A DNA stretch of 64,000 nt from NCBI RefSeq assembly GCF_000377785.1, contig NZ_KB898733.1, positions 21,727-85,726 of the forward strand, read 5' to 3'. A program made the position numbers and the translations under genes. Position 1 is the first letter of the stretch. Every line of letters starts with the position of its first letter. Below the pieces are notes generated by a model that had not been told where the DNA came from, ran no database searches, and worked only from the letters and a program-made list of their open reading frames with translations. Shown here piece after piece: positions 35,908-45,495 of this stretch. The stretch is from Thioalkalivibrio sp. ALJ24. GTDB taxonomy: Bacteria > Pseudomonadota > Gammaproteobacteria > Ectothiorhodospirales > Ectothiorhodospiraceae.

Positions 35908-36993
35908 ATGACCGCCGTCTCGGCATCGCGCCTGGAGGGCCTGGATCTGGCCCGTGCGCTGGCCGTGGCCGGCATGCTGTCGGCGCATGTGGGGCCGGTG
36001 GGCCTGGAAACGCTCGGCGGGCAGCTGTACGCGTTGCCTCAGGGTCGGGCGTCGGTGCTGTTCATGCTGCTGGCCGGGGTGGGCGTATCTTTCCTGGCCG
36101 CCTCCCGGCGTCCGCGACGCGGCGGGTCCGAGGCCCAGCTGCTTTGGCGGGCCGCGCTGCTGTTCCTGATCGGGCTCGGGCTGCAGGCCCTGGAGCCCGA
36201 CGCCATCTACGTGATCCTGCCGGCCTACGCGGCACTGTTCGTGCTGGCGATCGCCATGCTGCGCCTGCCGTCACCCGGACTGCTGGCCATCGCTGCATTG
36301 ATGCTGGCCGTCGGTCCGGCGATCTTTCTGCACGGGCAGCTGACCAGCCCCGAGGTGTTCGACCGTTCGCCCGTGATGCCGGGGCTTGCCGCGGGCGAGA
36401 TGCTGCACCGTCTGGTGCTGTCCGGCCCGTACCCGCTGGTGACCTGGATCGTGCCGTTTGCGGTCGGGATGTGGCTGGGCCGTCTTGATCTGCGCAGTAC
36501 CGCCGTGCGCCGGCATCTGGTCGTGGTCGGGGCGGTGGGGACAGCCGGGGTGCTGCTGGCCAGCGTCGGGCTGCAGCGGGCGCTGGGAGTGGATGCCGAC
36601 GACTGGGGCTGGAACCGGTTGCTGGTCACGCAGCCTCACAGTCAGATGCTGTTGTGGCTGGCCGGCTCGGTGCTGACCGCCGGCGCGGTGCTGGGGCTGT
36701 GCCTGCTCCTCGCCGATCGGGCGCGCCGCTGGCTGTGGCCCCTGATCGCGTCCGGGCAGCTGGCGCTGACCTTCTACGTGACCCACCTCCTGGTGCTCTG
36801 GCTGCTGCGGGAAACCCTCGAGAGTTCGGGCCTGGACGACCACGTGATGGACTCCCCCGCGATCGCGACCGTGGTGACCCTGCTGGCGATGGCGGCCTTC
36901 GCCGCCTTCGGGGTCCTGTGGCGTTCACGGTTCCACCGCGGTCCGCTGGAGAGCCTGCTGTTTCTGCCGTGGCTCGCGGGGCGGCGTGGATAG
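35908..36993 (+). CDS. polytopic membrane protein of the YeiB/HGSNAT-like acyltransferase group
   Basis: The 361-residue protein starts with RLEGLDLARALAVAGMLSAH, the family start of heparan-glucosaminide N-acetyltransferase-like and YeiB/DUF418 proteins, and has about nine to ten transmembrane helices. HLLVLWLLRET and RGPLESLLFLPWL near the end match the DUF418 tail, where a Gly-Pro-x-Glu pattern is common. These proteins probably move acyl groups across the membrane, but the substrate is unknown. The ATG 35908 gives the correct N-terminus; an open extension upstream to 35167 is only the other frame of the preceding gene. Confidence 0.78.
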   Translation: MTAVSASRLEGLDLARALAVAGMLSAHVGPVGLETLGGQLYALPQGRASVLFMLLAGVGVSFLAASRRPRRGGSEAQLLWRAALLFLIGLGLQALEPDAIYVILPAYAALFVLAIAMLRLPSPGLLAIAALMLAVGPAIFLHGQLTSPEVFDRSPVMPGLAAGEMLHRLVLSGPYPLVTWIVPFAVGMWLGRLDLRSTAVRRHLVVVGAVGTAGVLLASVGLQRALGVDADDWGWNRLLVTQPHSQMLLWLAGSVLTAGAVLGLCLLLADRARRWLWPLIASGQLALTFYVTHLLVLWLLRETLESSGLDDHVMDSPAIATVVTLLAMAAFAAFGVLWRSRFHRGPLESLLFLPWLAGRRG

Positions 36994-37307
36994 GTCAACA
37001 CCAATGAATCCGGTCGAATCCTCGCGGGGAGATCGGCTGCCTCCGTGACCCCGACGGGGGCGCGTGACCGCCAGTCCGGGAGTGGTGGAGGCTCGTGACG
37101 GGGATACTCACGAAACCCTCATCGCACGGGCGGACGTCGCCCCGTACGCGGCCAGGTCCGGAGGCCGCAATCGAGTGGAACGAGGCTGACCCCCACGGCT
37201 CTCGCGTTTCGTGTATAGTGCGCAGCTGACCGTGTGGTCATTCCTTTTCGCCGGGCCCGGGGCACGCCAGTGCCATCGCTGTTTCCGGCCCGTGTGAGTA
37301 CTGTGTG
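36994..37307 (+). promoter_or_regulatory. 314-bp leader region of the DEAD-box helicase gene
   Basis: There is no gene in this stretch. A -10-like TATAGT lies at 37214-37219, leaving an untranslated leader of about 85 nt, but no good -35 is visible. A small inverted repeat GACC-GTGT-GGTC follows at about 37229-37240. Long leaders are known for cold-shock RNA helicase genes; here that is inference. Confidence 0.35.
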
Positions 37308-39215
37308 ATGTCCGAATCCCCCTCCTTTGACCAGCTCGGTCTGTCCGAGTCGCTGGTCCGTGCCCTGTCGAATCTGGGCTTTGCCACTCCCACCGCGGTC
37401 CAGGCCGCCTGCATCCCCGCCCTGCTGGGTGGTCGCGACGTGCTGGGCGAGGCCCAGACCGGCACCGGCAAGACCGGTGCGTTCGGCCTGCCGCTGATCG
37501 ACCGGGTGGAGGCCGACCACCGCGCCCCGCAGGCGCTGGTGCTGGCCCCCACCCGCGAACTGGCCGGCCAGGTGGCCGACGCGCTGACCGGTTTCGCCGC
37601 CGGGCGTGACGGCATCGAGGTCCTGCCGGTCTACGGCGGCCAGCCGATGGGCCAGCAGCTGCGCGCCCTGCGCGACGGGGCCCAGGTGGTGGTCGGCACG
37701 CCCGGCCGCGTGGCGGATCACGTCCGTCGCGGCAGCCTCGATCTGTCCAGCCTGCGCATGGTGGTGCTGGACGAGGCCGACGAGATGCTGCGCATGGGCT
37801 TCGTCGAAGAGATCGAGTGGCTGCTGGAGCAGACCCCGGCCGAGCGCCAGACCACGCTGTTCTCCGCGACCATGCCGGCGCCGATCCGGCGCATCGCGCA
37901 CCGTCACATGCGCGAACCGGAAGAGATCCGCGTGGGTGCGGGCAACGAGGCCGGCGTCGACATCGACCAGAGCTACTGCCTGGTCGATCAGCGCAACAAG
38001 CTCGAGGCCCTGACCCGTCTGATGGAGACCGAGCCGGACCTGGATGCGGCAGTGGTCTTTGCCCGTACCAAGGCGGCGACGGTCGAGATCGCCGATCGGC
38101 TGGGTGCCGCCGGCGTGTCCGCGTCGGCCCTCAACGGCGACATGGAGCAGGGCGAGCGCGAGCGCGTGGTCGCCAACCTGCGCGACGGTCGTCTGGACGT
38201 GATCGTGGCCACCGACGTGGCCGCACGCGGCATCGACGTCCCGCGCATCAGCCACGTGTTCAACTTCGATGCCCCGGGCGATGCCGAGGTCTACGTGCAC
38301 CGCATCGGGCGTACCGGCCGCGCCGGGCGCAAGGGTCGTGCGATCCTGTTCCTTGAGCCGCGCAAGCGGCGCATGCTGAAAGACATCGAGCGCCTGACCG
38401 GCAAGTCCGTGCGTGAACAGGCGGTGCCCGACCGCGAGGCGGTTCGCGCACGCCGCGAGGATCGCTTTGCCGAGCGCGTGCGGGCCGCCATCACCGAGGA
38501 TGCCGGCGGCCGCTACGCGGACCTGGTGCAGCGTCTGCTGGCCGATGGCGAGACCTCGCCGCAGGACCTGGCCGGTGCCCTGGTGGCGCTGGCCACCGAG
38601 GGCTCCCCGCTGGACGCCTCCGCCACCGCCGGTGCCGACCCGCTGGCCGGCGCGGCCCGCGCCGGCCGCGACGACCGCTCCGGCGGCCGGGATCGCGGCG
38701 AGCGCAACAACAAGCGCCGCGAAGGCGGCCGTCAGGGCGATCGCGACGCGGGTCCCGAATCCGGCATGGTGCGCTACTACATGCCGGTGGGCCGCACCCA
38801 CGGCGTCGCGCCGGGCGCGATCGTCGGGGCGCTGGCGAACGAGGGCGGCCTCAACGGCCGCGACATCGGCCGCATCGGCCTGCAGCAGGAACACTCGCAC
38901 GTGGACCTGCCGGAGAGCCTGGACGAGGGCGCGATCCGCAAGCTGGGCGGCATTCATGTCGCGAACCGTCGCCTCGGCCTGACGCTGGAGATCCCGGCGC
39001 CGCAGGGCCCGGGCCACGACGCGCCGGCGCGCAAGTCGAAGCCTGTTTCCCGCAAACCCGCCGGTGGCAAGCCGGCCACCGGCAAGCGTCCCGCGTACCA
39101 GGCGGCGGGCAAGCCGGCCGGTCGCGGGCCGGGCAAGGGCGCGGGCAAGGGCAGTGCCGGCGCGTCCCGCGCCCCCGGAACGCTGGGCATCCGCCGCAAG
39201 GCCGCCAACGGCTGA
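37308..39215 (+). CDS. deaD: ATP-dependent DEAD-box RNA helicase, DeaD/CsdA type
   Basis: The 635-residue protein has a Q motif (FATPTAVQAA), Walker A AQTGTGKT, PTRELA, DEAD (VVLDEADEML), SAT, and the helicase C motifs DVAARGID and HRIGRTGRAGR. Residues about 480-570 form a DbpA/CsdA-type RNA-binding domain (MVRYYMPVGRTHGVAPGAIV, then LGGIHVANRRLGL), and the end is a Lys/Arg/Gly/Ala-rich tail. Such helicases remodel rRNA in ribosome assembly and aid mRNA decay in the cold. ATG 37308 is taken, although GTG 37305 is possible. Confidence 0.92.
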   Translation: MSESPSFDQLGLSESLVRALSNLGFATPTAVQAACIPALLGGRDVLGEAQTGTGKTGAFGLPLIDRVEADHRAPQALVLAPTRELAGQVADALTGFAAGRDGIEVLPVYGGQPMGQQLRALRDGAQVVVGTPGRVADHVRRGSLDLSSLRMVVLDEADEMLRMGFVEEIEWLLEQTPAERQTTLFSATMPAPIRRIAHRHMREPEEIRVGAGNEAGVDIDQSYCLVDQRNKLEALTRLMETEPDLDAAVVFARTKAATVEIADRLGAAGVSASALNGDMEQGERERVVANLRDGRLDVIVATDVAARGIDVPRISHVFNFDAPGDAEVYVHRIGRTGRAGRKGRAILFLEPRKRRMLKDIERLTGKSVREQAVPDREAVRARREDRFAERVRAAITEDAGGRYADLVQRLLADGETSPQDLAGALVALATEGSPLDASATAGADPLAGAARAGRDDRSGGRDRGERNNKRREGGRQGDRDAGPESGMVRYYMPVGRTHGVAPGAIVGALANEGGLNGRDIGRIGLQQEHSHVDLPESLDEGAIRKLGGIHVANRRLGLTLEIPAPQGPGHDAPARKSKPVSRKPAGGKPATGKRPAYQAAGKPAGRGPGKGAGKGSAGASRAPGTLGIRRKAANG

Positions 39216-39262
39216 TCGCGGTCGCCCCGTCCGCGTAGCGGATGGGGCGCATGGCCGGGGCT

Positions 39263-42200
39263 TCAGTCGCCGGTTTCGTGTTCCAGGTGGTCGATCAGGC
39301 GCTGGATGTCGCCCGGGTCGGCATCCGCGGGCACGCGTTCCAGGACGTACTGGCGGCGCTGCTCCGGGGTGAGCGGGTCGCGCTCGTCCAGCAGGCCGTG
39401 TTCCTTCAGCCAGGACTCCAGCTGTTCACGCTGCCGGGTCCGCAGGCGCTGCTCGGTGCCGCTGGCCATGGTGATCGGATCCTGACGCAGGCCCTCCAGC
39501 AGCGCTACGGGGTCACCCCCGGTTTCTTCCGCACGTCGCACCACGCCCTCCAAGGTGTTGTCGGTCAGCACGCCGTCCGCGTGCGCCTGTTCCAGGATCC
39601 CCCGGTTTACCGTCTGGCCATGGCCGATCCGCCAGGCGTCCAGCCAGTGCTCCAGGGCGATGCTGCGATGGGCGAGGGCGGTGCGCCGGCGTGCCTCGGG
39701 CAGGGCGCGGGCGGCGATCCGACTGTCCAGCAGACTGCGCAGCGGCCCGACCCGGTCCACCCGCCAGTCCTGCATCAGGCTCCGCACGGTGGCGGGGTCG
39801 TCGAACAGCACGTGCAGCAGGTGGACCTCTTCGGCCGGAGCCGTCGGGTCCGGGCGCGGGACCCCAAGCTCGCGGGCCCAGCTGGCGATGTCCCGGTCTC
39901 CGGGCTCCGGGATGGTCGGTGCGGCGGGAAGACGGAAACGGGCCGGAGTCCGCCCCGAGCCTTCCCCGGACTTGTCCATCGCGATCCCGCGCACGGCCTG
40001 CAGGTCCACCCGGTGAGGTGACTCGCCGGTGGCCTGCTGCCACAGCTGCACCTCGTAGTCGCTGGCCGCCAGATACAGGATCTGTCGATCCTGCGCGAGT
40101 TCGCGCAGGGTGCGGAACATCACGACGGCGCGTTCGGGGTCGGTAGTGGCCAGGGCCTCGTCGATCAGCAGCGGCCAGCGCCGTGTCCCGTCGCCGGCCT
40201 CGCGGGTCTCCACGCGGGCCAGACGCAGGGCCAGCAGCAGCTGCATGCGGGTAGCGGTGGAAAGCTCGCCGGGGGTGCGCAGGGCCCCCTGCACGCGGTC
40301 CTCGCCGAGGAAGCCGTCGTCCTCGTCGCTCAGCCGCAGGGCCCACTGGTGGTGGGTAAAGCGGGCGAAGGCCTCGCGCGCACGACGCAGCAGCTCGGGT
40401 TCTTCCTCGCGGCGGAACTCGTCCTGGATGTCGCCCAGCAGGAACCGGCCGGCGGTGCTTTCGAGGGCCCTGGCGCGGTGCTGCTCCAGCGCCTCGCGCG
40501 CGCCCTGCTCGGCCGCCATGGCCCGTTCGCGTTCCCCCTTGAGCCCGGTCTGGCGGATGCGCTCCCGAATCTGGCTGCGTTCCTCGCGCAGCTCCTCCAG
40601 CCGGGCGGCGCGGTCGACCGCCTCGGCGTGGCGCCGGGTCAGGGTGTCGCGCTCGCCGGGGGAATCCTGCGTGCCGGCCAGGGCGAGCAGGTCCGGACGG
40701 GCCTCCAGTTCGCGCGCCAGGTCGTCGCGGCGCCGGCGCTGTTCTTCTCGCTGGTCCCGCAGTTCGCGCCACGCCTCGTGCTGTTCCAGGCGCTGTTCCA
40801 GGGTGCCGCGCTGATCCGGCCCCAGGCCGACCTCGGCCAGCTCGCGGGCGGTTTCCTGCTCGATCTCCTCCAGCGTCTCCCGCAGCCGCCGCGCCTCGCG
40901 TTCCTTCTCGGCGGCCTCGCGTTCGGCCTCCGCGGCCTCGTCGGCGCGCTGGCGCAGGGCGGCCACGGCGGGCGCCAGATCGACGTGGGCCGGGGATGCG
41001 TCGCCCGGGGCGTCGGTCTCGGTGCCGGGCCAGCGGGCGAGGGCCTCGCGAAGTTCCGTGGTCAGGGCCCGGACCCGGCCGGCGGTGTCCGCCCGCCGGG
41101 CTTCGGCCTGCTGCAGGGCCAGTTCAGCCTGCTGCAGCTCGCGGGTGCGCTGGAGGAAGTCGTCGAGCCGCCCGGCAAGCGTCGGGTCGAAGCCGGCCTC
41201 GCGCGCGAACACGGCCTCTTCCTGTTCCAGTTCCTGCAGCTGCCTGTCCACGCTGTCGCGCTCGGCGCGCAGCGTGCGGGCTTCTTCGAAACGCTGGCGG
41301 TCCAGCCGCAGCGCATCGCGTCGGCGTTCGATGGCCTCGAGACAGGCGCGCACGCCGGCCGGGTCCCACGGCGCATCGGGGGTATTGTCCAGGCCCAGTG
41401 CCGCGAACTCCCGGGTCAGCTGGTCGCGGCGGGCCTCAAGGGCCAGCGCTTCGGCCGAGCGGCGCAGACGTTCCGGCAGGATCCCGGAGACCATCCCGGG
41501 GAACCGCAGCGGCAGCAGCGCCAGCAGCATCACCCCGCCACCCACGACAGCCAGCCAGCCGGGGCCGACGAGGCCGCCAACGACCGCGATGATGGCGCCC
41601 AGGCCAGCCCCGATCACGGTCGGGAGGACGGGACGCTCGCGGTGGTCCGGCGACGGCAGGGCCAGCCAGTCATACAGCAGCCGCGCGCCGCGTTCGTGGC
41701 GTTCCAGCTCCTCTTCGGGCGAGGACTCCGGCGCACCCTGCACCCGGGTCACGAGGGCCGTGCGGCGGTCTTCCAGCTCGCGCCGACGGCGGGCCAGATC
41801 GTGCGCCCGGTCGAGGCTGGCGTCGTCCAGTTGTGGCAGTTCGCGGGCGGAGTCCTCGCGGCCGGCGAGCCGGGCGAGGGCCCGGTCGCGCGCGGTACGC
41901 GCGTCGGTACAGGCGGTGTCGGCGTCGGCCAGTGCCCGTTCCTGCTGGTGCAGGGCCTCCAGACGCCCGCGCAGGCGTTCGAGTTCGGCGGGATCCGGTC
42001 GGGCGTCCTCCAGGCCGGTGCGTGCCAGCCGCTCGACGGCCTGCCGGCGGGCCTGCTCCGTGCGGGCGAGTTCCTCGCGGGCGTGCTCGCGGCGGCGGTC
42101 CAGCGCGGCGAGGCGTTCCGGTTCGCGGCCGGTCAGGCGCTCCATGTCGGGCGGGAATTCTTCCAGGCGTGCGGCGGTCCCGCGCAGCACCTGTTCGGTG

Positions 42201-42832
42201 TCCAGCAGGCGCAGTGCGGTCTCCAGGGCCTTCTGCTCTTCCTGCGCCTCCATGGCCTGCGCGATCTCGCGGTCCAGCTCCGGCAGGTGCTGTTCCCCGG
42301 CGGCGGCCTGGCGCTGTTCTCGCTCGACCTCCTCGCGCTGCTGCCGGGCCCGCTCCAGCGCCTGGCGCTCGCGGTGTCCGGCGCGCGGGGCATGCGGGAA
42401 CAGCTCGTCGCGCAGTGCGGGCAGATCCAGCCCGCTGTTGAGTTCCCGGCGCAGCTGGCGGGCGAGAGCCTGCTCGCCGCTGCCCTGGATCTGCACCAGG
42501 TCCTCGACGCCGATCAGGTAGCTGTCGAGCAGATCCGGCGGTGGCGGGGCGGGAGGTTCGGCCGGGCGGCCGTCGCACTGCCACGCCACATGCGCGCCGT
42601 TGCGGTCCACGGTCCACAGATGGCGCCCGTCGTGGAAGCCGGCGGTCAGCGACAGCTGGTGCGGGTCGCCCGGGCGATATCCGGCCAGCAGATGGCGCAG
42701 GGCGCGGATCAGGCTGCTCTTGCCGGAGGCGTTCGGCCCGGTGACGAAGTTGACCGCCGGGTCCAGGGCGTCGATGACGAAGCCCCGGTCGATCCCGGGC
42801 AGCCGGCGGATCTCGATGGACTGCAGTTTCAC
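39263..42832 (-). CDS. YhaN/SbcC-like AAA ATPase with long coiled coils
   Basis: The 1189-residue protein has an ABC/Rad50-type N-terminus with Walker A GPNASGKSS (32-40), long charged coiled coils (about 150-385 and 470-830), a hydrophobic pair in between (about 395-440, VIGAGLGAIIAVVGGLVG and WLAVVGGGVMLLAL), and a second ATPase half with LSTATRMQLLLALRLARVE (signature-like) and PLLIDEALATTDPERA (Walker B). The last 280 residues are an extra region. The central hydrophobic pair is a feature of YhaN-type proteins and suggests membrane attachment. It overlaps the nuclease gene by ATGA, so the two form an SbcD-SbcC or YhaO-YhaN-like complex acting on DNA ends. Confidence 0.85.
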   Translation of the reverse strand: MKLQSIEIRRLPGIDRGFVIDALDPAVNFVTGPNASGKSSLIRALRHLLAGYRPGDPHQLSLTAGFHDGRHLWTVDRNGAHVAWQCDGRPAEPPAPPPPDLLDSYLIGVEDLVQIQGSGEQALARQLRRELNSGLDLPALRDELFPHAPRAGHRERQALERARQQREEVEREQRQAAAGEQHLPELDREIAQAMEAQEEQKALETALRLLDTEQVLRGTAARLEEFPPDMERLTGREPERLAALDRRREHAREELARTEQARRQAVERLARTGLEDARPDPAELERLRGRLEALHQQERALADADTACTDARTARDRALARLAGREDSARELPQLDDASLDRAHDLARRRRELEDRRTALVTRVQGAPESSPEEELERHERGARLLYDWLALPSPDHRERPVLPTVIGAGLGAIIAVVGGLVGPGWLAVVGGGVMLLALLPLRFPGMVSGILPERLRRSAEALALEARRDQLTREFAALGLDNTPDAPWDPAGVRACLEAIERRRDALRLDRQRFEEARTLRAERDSVDRQLQELEQEEAVFAREAGFDPTLAGRLDDFLQRTRELQQAELALQQAEARRADTAGRVRALTTELREALARWPGTETDAPGDASPAHVDLAPAVAALRQRADEAAEAEREAAEKEREARRLRETLEEIEQETARELAEVGLGPDQRGTLEQRLEQHEAWRELRDQREEQRRRRDDLARELEARPDLLALAGTQDSPGERDTLTRRHAEAVDRAARLEELREERSQIRERIRQTGLKGERERAMAAEQGAREALEQHRARALESTAGRFLLGDIQDEFRREEEPELLRRAREAFARFTHHQWALRLSDEDDGFLGEDRVQGALRTPGELSTATRMQLLLALRLARVETREAGDGTRRWPLLIDEALATTDPERAVVMFRTLRELAQDRQILYLAASDYEVQLWQQATGESPHRVDLQAVRGIAMDKSGEGSGRTPARFRLPAAPTIPEPGDRDIASWARELGVPRPDPTAPAEEVHLLHVLFDDPATVRSLMQDWRVDRVGPLRSLLDSRIAARALPEARRRTALAHRSIALEHWLDAWRIGHGQTVNRGILEQAHADGVLTDNTLEGVVRRAEETGGDPVALLEGLRQDPITMASGTEQRLRTRQREQLESWLKEHGLLDERDPLTPEQRRQYVLERVPADADPGDIQRLIDHLEHETGD

Positions 42833-44151
42833 GCGCCGGCCTCCGTGTCGGTCTCGGCGTCCGTCTCGGCCAGCAGGCGTTCCAGCAGGCGGCTGCCGGT
42901 GTCGATCAGGTGCTCGGCGATGGCTTCTTCATTCAGTGCCGCCGCGGGCAGGCCCTGCCAGCGGGCGTCGTCGGCGACCGGTGCCAGCGCGTCGCGTGCG
43001 CGTTCGATCAGCGCCCGGCGGTCGGGGTCGTCGGCCGGGCGGTGCAGGTCGCGCAGCCGGCGGGCCAGCAGCCCGGCGTGGTCCTGCCGGCGGGCCAGCT
43101 CGTCCAGATCGACCGGCGGCCGGGTATCGGCGAGGATGCGCTCGATGAAGGTGAAGCGCTCGGGGCTGGCGGCGATGCTTTCCTCGCGATGCCCGTCGAG
43201 CTGGTTTGCGACCTCGCCGGCGAGGGTGGTGGCCCCAGTCAGGCGCAGGCGCAGGCCCAGCGCGCGCGGCGGGAGGGGGCGGGCGTCCAGTCCCGCTTCC
43301 AGCTCGCGCAACTGCTGCAGCAGGCGGGTGCGGGCCTGTTCGGCGGTCTCGAGGCCGGTCAGGTCGAGATCGACGCGGGCCCAGTGCAGCGGGGCGAGGC
43401 ACTGCTGTTCCAGCGACTGGATGCGGCCCGCCTCCACGGTCAGCAGCCACGGCCCACGCGCGCCGTGTTCGCCGGGGTGCAGGCCGGTAATGGAGCCGAG
43501 GTAACCGCCGGTGTAACGTCCGGCTGTACCCGCCGCGTCGAGGGCGTCCGGGCGATGGATATGCCCCAGCAGCCAGGCATCCAGTCCGGCGCCGGCCAGT
43601 TCGGCCGAGCGCACCGGGGCGTAGTGCGAGTCGCGTGCGTCGCGGTCGGCGTGCAGCAGACCCAGCTGAACGCCGGCCGCGGCCCCTTCGTTCGCGTGGA
43701 AGTCGTGTCCGGCGAGCGGGCTGGTGGTCACCCGCCGCGACGGGAACGACCAGCCGTGCAGGGTCACGCGGTCTTCGCCGGTCCCCAGGGTGACGCTTTC
43801 CCAGGTCCCGCCACGGCCCAGCAGGTGGAAGCCCTCGAGTTCGTCGGCCAGACGCGGCAGCACGGCCACGTCGTGGTTGCCGGCCACGCCCGCCACGCGG
43901 ATGCCGGCCCCGGTCAGGCGGTCGATGCCGGTGCGCAGCTGGCGGTAGGCCTCGAAGAAATCGTCCTCGCGCTCGACCAGGTCGCCGGCCAGCACCACCG
44001 CATCCACTTGCCGTTCGATCGCGAGGCGGACACAGCGCTCCCAGGCCTCGGCCGGGCCCAGTTTGGCGCCGTCGTCGGCCAGTGCGGCCGGCAGGCGCGC
44101 CGGCTGGCGGCCCAGGTGCATGTCGCCCACGGCGAGGATCTGAACGGGCAT
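42829..44151 (-). CDS. SbcD/YhaO-like metallophosphoesterase DNA nuclease
   Basis: The 440-residue protein has Mre11-type motifs: GDMHLGR (Asp10, His12), LAGDLVERED, GVAGNHDVAV, LGLLHAD and LLGHIHRPD. The C-terminal 200 residues are the capping and ATPase-binding part. It is the nuclease partner of the 1189-residue ATPase that starts within its stop codon. ATG 44151 (MPVQILAVGDMH) is the natural start; the open frame continues to 44634 without family likeness. A role in processing DNA ends or recombination intermediates is inferred from the SbcCD/Mre11-Rad50 family. Confidence 0.88.
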   Translation of the reverse strand: MPVQILAVGDMHLGRQPARLPAALADDGAKLGPAEAWERCVRLAIERQVDAVVLAGDLVEREDDFFEAYRQLRTGIDRLTGAGIRVAGVAGNHDVAVLPRLADELEGFHLLGRGGTWESVTLGTGEDRVTLHGWSFPSRRVTTSPLAGHDFHANEGAAAGVQLGLLHADRDARDSHYAPVRSAELAGAGLDAWLLGHIHRPDALDAAGTAGRYTGGYLGSITGLHPGEHGARGPWLLTVEAGRIQSLEQQCLAPLHWARVDLDLTGLETAEQARTRLLQQLRELEAGLDARPLPPRALGLRLRLTGATTLAGEVANQLDGHREESIAASPERFTFIERILADTRPPVDLDELARRQDHAGLLARRLRDLHRPADDPDRRALIERARDALAPVADDARWQGLPAAALNEEAIAEHLIDTGSRLLERLLAETDAETDTEAGA

Positions 44152-44301
44152 GGGTTCCCCAGTGCGGAAATCGGGGGTACATGGTGGCACCGGCCGGGGC
44201 GGGCGAGAAGCCCCGATCATCCCCTCCATCCGGAGGGGGACATGCCGTACGTTGTGCGCGATGCTGTCGGGGTCTTTCCACGAGTTCCGGGAGCCGATGC
44301 C

Positions 44302-45393
44302 ATGAAAGACTTCAGCATGCGGGAGACCCTCGGTCTGCTGCGCAGTACCGCGCCGTTCCTGGTGTTCCGGTTCATCATCTACGTGGGCATAACCCTGGCG
44401 TACGTGATCGGCACCGGAGCCGGTGCCGGGATCGGCTACGGGATCGGGTATATCGGCGACAACCCCGGGGTGTTCGGCCTGTGGGGCGGCCTCATCGGCT
44501 TCGGGCTGGTGGGCGCGGTGGTTTATTTCTTCCGTGAATACCTGCTCTACATCGTCAAGGCCGGGCATATCGCCGTGCTGGTGGAGCGCATGGACGGCCA
44601 GGAGCTGCCGCAGGGCCGCGGCCAGATCGAGCATGCGCGCGAGGTGGTGCGCGAGCGTTTCGCCCAGGCCTCGGTGCTGTTCGCGGTGGATCAGCTGATT
44701 AAGGGCGTGCTCAAGGTCTTCAACCGGGCCTTCTTCAGCATCGCGGCGCTGATCCCGCTGCCCGGGACCAGGGGGCTGGCGAGCTTCATCAACACGGTCA
44801 TCAACCTGTCGCTGACCTACCTGGACGAGGTGATCCTCGCCTACAACATCCGCACCCGGGCCGAGAACCCGTGGGCAGCCAGCCGCACCGCGCTGATCCT
44901 GTACGCGCAGAACTACAAGGCGTTCCTGAAGAATGCATTCTTCCTCGCGTTCTTCATCTGGGGCATGACCTTCGTCGTGTTCCTGATCATCCTCGCGCCA
45001 ATCGCCGGGCTGGTGGCGCTGATCCCGGCGCTGGCCGGCCCGCTGACGGTGATCATCGCCCTGGTGTTCGCCTGGGGCGTGAAGCAGGCAGTGATCGAGC
45101 CGGTGGGCATGGTCGCGCTGATGCAGGTGTTCAACCGCGTGACCGAGGGTCAGGACCCCGATCCGGAATGGGAGGCGCGGCTGGAGAAACTGACCGGCAA
45201 GTTCGGCGAGATGCGGCAGAAGGCCGCCGCTTGGACCGGCGGGTCCGGGCGTTCCGATGAGACGGACGACATGGCGACGGCCGGTGCCACCAGCGGTGGT
45301 GGTGAGGGGGCTGACCGTGATGCCCCGACAACTGGCTCGGGCGAGCAGGCCCCCGAAGATCGTGGTCGGGACGACCCCGGATCGGGGCGTTAG
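44302..45393 (+). CDS. conserved polytopic inner-membrane protein, function unknown
   Basis: The 363-residue protein has hydrophobic helices at about 18-50, 55-80, 145-165, 215-240 and 245-275, with Gly-rich membrane stretches (GTGAGAGIGYGIGYIGD) and a soluble helical region between about 80 and 140. A disordered, acidic Gly-rich tail follows from about 320. I do not recognise a named family or transport motif. It is divergent from the nuclease operon and convergent with the WG-repeat gene, with a strong hairpin between them. No partner gene is adjacent. Confidence 0.75.
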   Translation: MKDFSMRETLGLLRSTAPFLVFRFIIYVGITLAYVIGTGAGAGIGYGIGYIGDNPGVFGLWGGLIGFGLVGAVVYFFREYLLYIVKAGHIAVLVERMDGQELPQGRGQIEHAREVVRERFAQASVLFAVDQLIKGVLKVFNRAFFSIAALIPLPGTRGLASFINTVINLSLTYLDEVILAYNIRTRAENPWAASRTALILYAQNYKAFLKNAFFLAFFIWGMTFVVFLIILAPIAGLVALIPALAGPLTVIIALVFAWGVKQAVIEPVGMVALMQVFNRVTEGQDPDPEWEARLEKLTGKFGEMRQKAAAWTGGSGRSDETDDMATAGATSGGGEGADRDAPTTGSGEQAPEDRGRDDPGSGR

Positions 45394-45442
45394 GTAAACG
45401 CCGATTCAGCGAACCGGGTTTCGCCGAGGCACACGGATGTGC

Positions 45443-45485
45443 CCCGATCAGCCGACCCTGCGTCTGGAGGGTTCGGCTGATCGGG
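45443..45485. terminator. strong hairpin between convergent genes
   Basis: CCCGATCAGCCGACCCT pairs with AGGGTTCGGCTGATCGGG across an 8-nt loop, with one bulged base. There is no T run on either side, so it may be a weak or rho-assisted bidirectional terminator, or an RNA-stabilising hairpin. Confidence 0.6.
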
Positions 45486-45495
45486 ACTTAGTGAC

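Noticed and set aside
37119..39017. Open frame of 632 codons on the minus strand
   Set aside because: It is antisense to the DEAD-box helicase gene.
40349..43504. Open frame of 1051 codons on the plus strand
   Set aside because: It is antisense to the YhaN/SbcC-like and SbcD-like genes, whose motifs are clear; the translation is low-complexity.
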